Shown here: positions 31,901-34,180 of the stretch, piece by piece
How the letters are laid out: every line of letters begins with the position of its first letter
How positions within the stretch are numbered: the first letter of the stretch is position 1
Source of the DNA: Zygnema circumcarinatum
Taxonomy: Eukaryota > Streptophyta > Zygnematophyceae > Zygnematales > Zygnemataceae
Assembly: GCA_037447605.1 (NCBI GenBank)
Contig: CM074807.1
Coordinates: forward strand, 634,342-668,521
Length of the DNA: 34,180 bases
Reading direction: 5' to 3'
Made by a program: the position numbers and the translations under genes
Notes under the pieces: generated by a model
The model's input: the letters and a program-made list of their open reading frames with translations, nothing else
What the model was told of the DNA's origin: nothing
Databases searched by the model: none

Positions 31901-33736
31901 GAAGGAGCGACCCGAAGCCATGGCCTCGCCGGTCGGGCCACTGGAAGAGGGCGAACCGGAGGGAGGGTTCAGAGCAGTCCGGGGGGTGCTGGTGCGCCCA
32001 GAGGAGGGTTTGGGTGAGGCGGGTCATGGCGAGGTTGGCCTCCTCGCTGCCGTGGATCTGCAAACGGAAAGGAGAGAGGATGAATTGGATGGAAGGAAGG
32101 GAGAATGGGGGGGGGGAAGGAGGGTGGGTTTTGGTTGAAACTGTGGGGGTTTGAGGGGAAAGGTGGGATTTGGAGGGAGGGGGAGGGGGGGAGGGGAGGG
32201 GAGGGAGGAGGGAGGGGGGGAGGGGAGGGAGGAGGAGGGAGGGGGAGGGGGGGGAGGGAGGGAGGGAGGAGGGAGGGGGGGAGGGGGGGAGGGGAGGGGG
32301 GAGGGAGGGAGGGAGGGAGGGAGGGAGGGAGGGAGGGAGGGAGGGTGGGAGGGAGGGAAAGAGGGAGGGAGGTAGGGAGAGAGGGAGGGAGGGAGGGAGG
32401 CAGCGAGGGCGGGAGGGAGGGAGGGAGGGAGGGAGGGAAACAGCGAGGGAGGGAGGGAGGGAGGGAGGGAGGGAGGGAGGGAAACAGCGAGGGAGGGAGG
32501 GAGGGAGGGAGGGCGGGAGGGAGGGGGCCTGCATGCACCCAGGGAGGGCGCGCATCATGGAGGGAGGAGGCCGACCCGAGCCATGCGGGGGGCTGCCCGT
32601 CCTCTGTTCTCCGTTCCGTGAGCTCTCTGTGCGCTGTCAGTTCCGTGCAGCGTTGGAGATGCGGAGCCGGAGGGTGCCTCGTGGTTTCCCTCTTTTGGGC
32701 ATCATCGGAGGGAGGGGGCTCCAAGCCATCCAAGCCATACATGGCGGACCATGCCTGCCATGCATGCATGCATGCATCATCATCATCATCACATGTGGCG
32801 CATGGGTCACTCTATGGCCGAGTGAGCATGAGCTACTTAAGGGCGATGGCAAGACATGATGGTAAGGGTTCATGATAAATACTCCATTTTTTGAAAATTT
32901 TGGGATAAAAAAAATTTGTCAAAGCAAGAAGAATGGTTTCGAAAGTTATGAATGGCAGTTAGTTAAGGGCATGGCATGAAGGCGAGCCTTGCGAGACCCA
33001 TACTTTGTGTTTTACAAAGTATGGGTTCATGTTTTGCATGCTCTACAGAGCTTTGAGGCAAGGGTTCAAGGCTGCGAACCTGAAAGAGATCTTGGCTTCG
33101 CGAATAGGTGGAGCTCTCTCCCATGGCCCTCCTCCCTCCTCCCCCTCCCCCTCCCTCTTGCATTCCCTCTAACACCCCCCCTCTCCCTCCCACTCCCTTT
33201 CCCACTCCCCCTCCCCCTCTCCCACTCCCTTCCTCCCCCACTCCCACTCCCCCTCTCTCTCCCCCTCTCTCTCCCTCACCCACTCCCTTTCCCTTTCCCT
33301 CTCGCCCTCCCTCTCCCTTTCCCACTCCCCCACTCTCTCCCTCCCCCACTCCCATTCCCCCTCTCTCTCCCTCCCCCACTCCCACTCCCCCTCTCTCTCC
33401 CCCTCTCTCTCCCCTTCTCTCTCCCTCACCAAATCCATTTCCCTTTCCCTCTCGCCCTCCCTCTCCCTTTCCCACTCCCCCACTCTCTCCCTCCCCCACT
33501 CCCATTCCCCCTCTCTCTCCCTCCCCCACTCCCACTCCCCCTCTCTCTCCCCCTCTCTCTCCCTCACCCACTCCCTTTCCCTTTCCCTCTCCCTCTCCCC
33601 CTCTCCCTCCCTCTCCCTCTCCCCCTCTCTCCCCCCCCCTCTCTCTCTCACGGTGTGAACCCGCCACTACCGTGAAGCTGCTCCCCGCGAGGAGCAGGAG
33701 CAGGAGGGCGAGCCCTTCAGTTTTCCGAAAATCCAT
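28941..33736 (-). CDS. FUT8-like (GT23-like) fucosyltransferase, secretory pathway
   Basis: This is a probable GDP-fucose-using glycosyltransferase of the Golgi or ER. Well-supported minus-strand exons are 32057-31805, 31266-31065, 30765-30639, 30325-29903 and 29207-28941, all in phase. Key motifs: [18 protein letters not shown] then [48 protein letters not shown], the HxRxxDK nucleotide-sugar motif of alpha-1,6-fucosyltransferases; VWLSTES; and [20 protein letters not shown] near the C-terminus. The first exon is probably 33736-33671, a Leu-rich signal anchor ([14 protein letters not shown]), joining in phase 0 to give about 445 aa. A donor at 33651 is an alternative that would need an extra exon. 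Substrate specificity cannot be read from sequence. Two introns hold large GA/CT tracts. Confidence is high for the family, moderate for exon 1. Confidence 0.8.
29395..29900 (-). repeat. GA/CT tract in the last glycosyltransferase intron
   Basis: About 500 bp of purine-rich plus strand carry a loosely repeated block GAGAAACAAGGGAGAGAGGG (about eight copies, 29512-29850). On the transcribed strand this is CT-rich, directly after the donor at 29902. An AAACCCTAAA-like stretch with repeated short ACCCT words lies at 29270-29340. Confidence 0.8.
30497..30620 (-). repeat. 12-bp tandem repeat in a glycosyltransferase intron
   Basis: About nine to ten units of CAAAAGTGGTTT (some altered) lie in the 313-bp intron 30326-30638. 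The 12-bp period keeps frames open on both strands, which explains two short ORFs here. Confidence 0.9.
31376..31800 (-). repeat. GAGCGGCAGAGA repeats in a glycosyltransferase intron
   Basis: GA-rich sequence contains about eight copies of a GGAGCGGCAG(A/C)GAGAGAGA unit of roughly 26-30 bp (about 31590-31745). It lies inside the intron between exons ending at 31805 and starting at 31266. Confidence 0.8.
32085..32530 (-). repeat. (GGGA)n tract near the acceptor of glycosyltransferase intron 1
   Basis: About 440 bp of GGGAGGGA with embedded AAACAGCGAGG/CAGCGAGG blocks (near 32400, 32439 and 32482). On the coding strand it is CCCT-rich and lies just upstream of the TTTGCAG acceptor at 32058. 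Confidence 0.85.
32531..33114 (-). other. Middle of glycosyltransferase intron 1, no exon recognised
   Basis: This is unique sequence with a (CATG/CATC)n microsatellite at 32757-32790 and an inverted repeat CATACTTTGTGTTTTACAAAGTATGG at about 32999-33024. A further small coding exon here cannot be excluded, but I found none that bridges the flanking phases. Confidence 0.45.
33115..33650 (-). repeat. CCCTCT/GAGGG minisatellite in glycosyltransferase intron 1
   Basis: About 535 bp of CT-rich plus strand include a unit of about 150 bp present nearly twice (the landmark CTCGCCCTCC occurs at 33301 and 33451). On the coding strand it is GA-rich and starts right after the donor. Long Pro/Leu/Ser or Glu/Arg/Gly frames are artefacts. 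Confidence 0.85.
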
Positions 33737-34180
33737 GGCCGCTCACAGTGAGCCTGAACCAATAAACTTGAAAACGCAAAAAAAAAAAAAAATGTGGACT
33801 TCACCAAAATGCAAAAAAAGGCACTGAATCAGGCGCCGCAGAAAATTAGCATCATCATGGAAAGATTCTAAACGAGCTTTGCAGCATTATTAAATTGAAC
33901 GAATCAAGCGTTCAGGTGTTAACAAAACCATGAATTTCTGCCATTTGGGAGTTTATGCCAACTAGCCCGAAAAATTAGACTCCCTAATTGGCCCAAGACT
34001 TCCTCTCAAAACTGTGGCTCTTAAACCCTGACAGCAAAAGTCTATGGGCTAAAACCTAAACCGACAAACTGAACTCCCTGCTCTGAACCCTAATCCTCAC
34101 CCTAACCCTAACCCTATCTCTAACCCTACCACCTTATCTCTAACCCAACCTCCCTACCCCCCTACCCCCCTACCCCCCTA
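33737..34180. other. Upstream flank of the glycosyltransferase gene and degenerate telomere-like repeats
   Basis: No gene was recognised. Poly(A) and AT-rich sequence is followed by ACCCTAA-type repeats at about 34085-34145 (CACCCTAACCCTAACCCTA and variants). CCTACCCC repeats then run to the end of the window. These are imperfect interstitial-type telomeric repeats or a subtelomeric edge. Confidence 0.55.

Noticed and set aside
31458-32875. Very long frames on both strands of the GGGA tract (366, 266, 256 and 229 codons)
   Set aside because: They are repeat translations. Only the part 32057-31805 on the minus strand is a real exon, recognised by GT23-like motifs and splice sites.
33108-33827. 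Pro-rich 228-257 codon frames over the CCCTCT minisatellite
   Set aside because: All three frames of each strand are open because of the repeat. Only the first 22-28 codons from 33736 on the minus strand look like a true exon.

Overview
This window is nuclear DNA from a green plant of the streptophyte lineage (a land plant or a streptophyte alga). The evidence is GT-AG introns in every gene, a photosystem I antenna gene of the Lhca4 type, a HEMERA/pTAC12 plastid transcription factor, a PRT1-type N-degron ubiquitin ligase, a plant two-LIM protein and a plant glutathione peroxidase with a resolving cysteine. The species cannot be named from sequence alone. Scattered AAACCCTA words fit the Arabidopsis-type telomere repeat. 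Very long GA/CT tracts fill introns and spacers and produce most of the spurious open frames.

Layout. 196-978 (+): last two visible exons of cytosolic tryptophanyl-tRNA synthetase. 2265-3825 (-): Lhca4-like antenna gene, 4 exons. 5391-8102 (-): PRT1-like E3 ligase, 5 exons. 8103-11632: gene-poor repeat region with a 61-bp satellite, a 481-base N gap (9659-10139) flanked by direct and inverted repeats, and a GGGAC G-rich minisatellite. 11633-14080 (-): two-LIM-domain protein, 6 exons. 16009-21096 (+): HEMERA/pTAC12-like, 8 coding exons, divergent from the LIM gene. 22085-24092 (+): glutathione peroxidase, 6 exons, with a GC-AG intron. 26649-28211 (+): LEA_2/NHL-like protein, 3 exons. 28941-33736 (-): FUT8-like (GT23-like) glycosyltransferase, with 5 well-supported exons and a probable signal-anchor exon.

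I built the gene models by hand: each exon was joined by reading phase, splice signals and family similarity remembered in general terms. The completed models are 251 aa (Lhca4-like), 484 aa (PRT1-like), 212 aa (LIM), 768 aa (HEMERA), 243 aa (GPX), 229 aa (LEA_2) and about 445 aa (GT23-like). The weakest points are the HEMERA start, LIM exon 4 and the first exon of the glycosyltransferase.

The genes do not form an operon or an obvious pathway cluster. Three concern the plastid or probably do (Lhca4-like, HEMERA, a GPX with a transit-like N-terminus). The rest are housekeeping, cytoskeletal, secretory or stress genes. I found no clearly novel multi-gene system. The observations most worth following are a tandem duplication inside HEMERA that creates a 23-nt decoy exon ending in a stop, a ~22-bp-phased TGATGT array upstream of the Lhca4-like gene, palindromic CAACCATTG-N-CAATGGTTG repeats shared by several upstream regions, and the inverted/direct repeats around the assembly gap.
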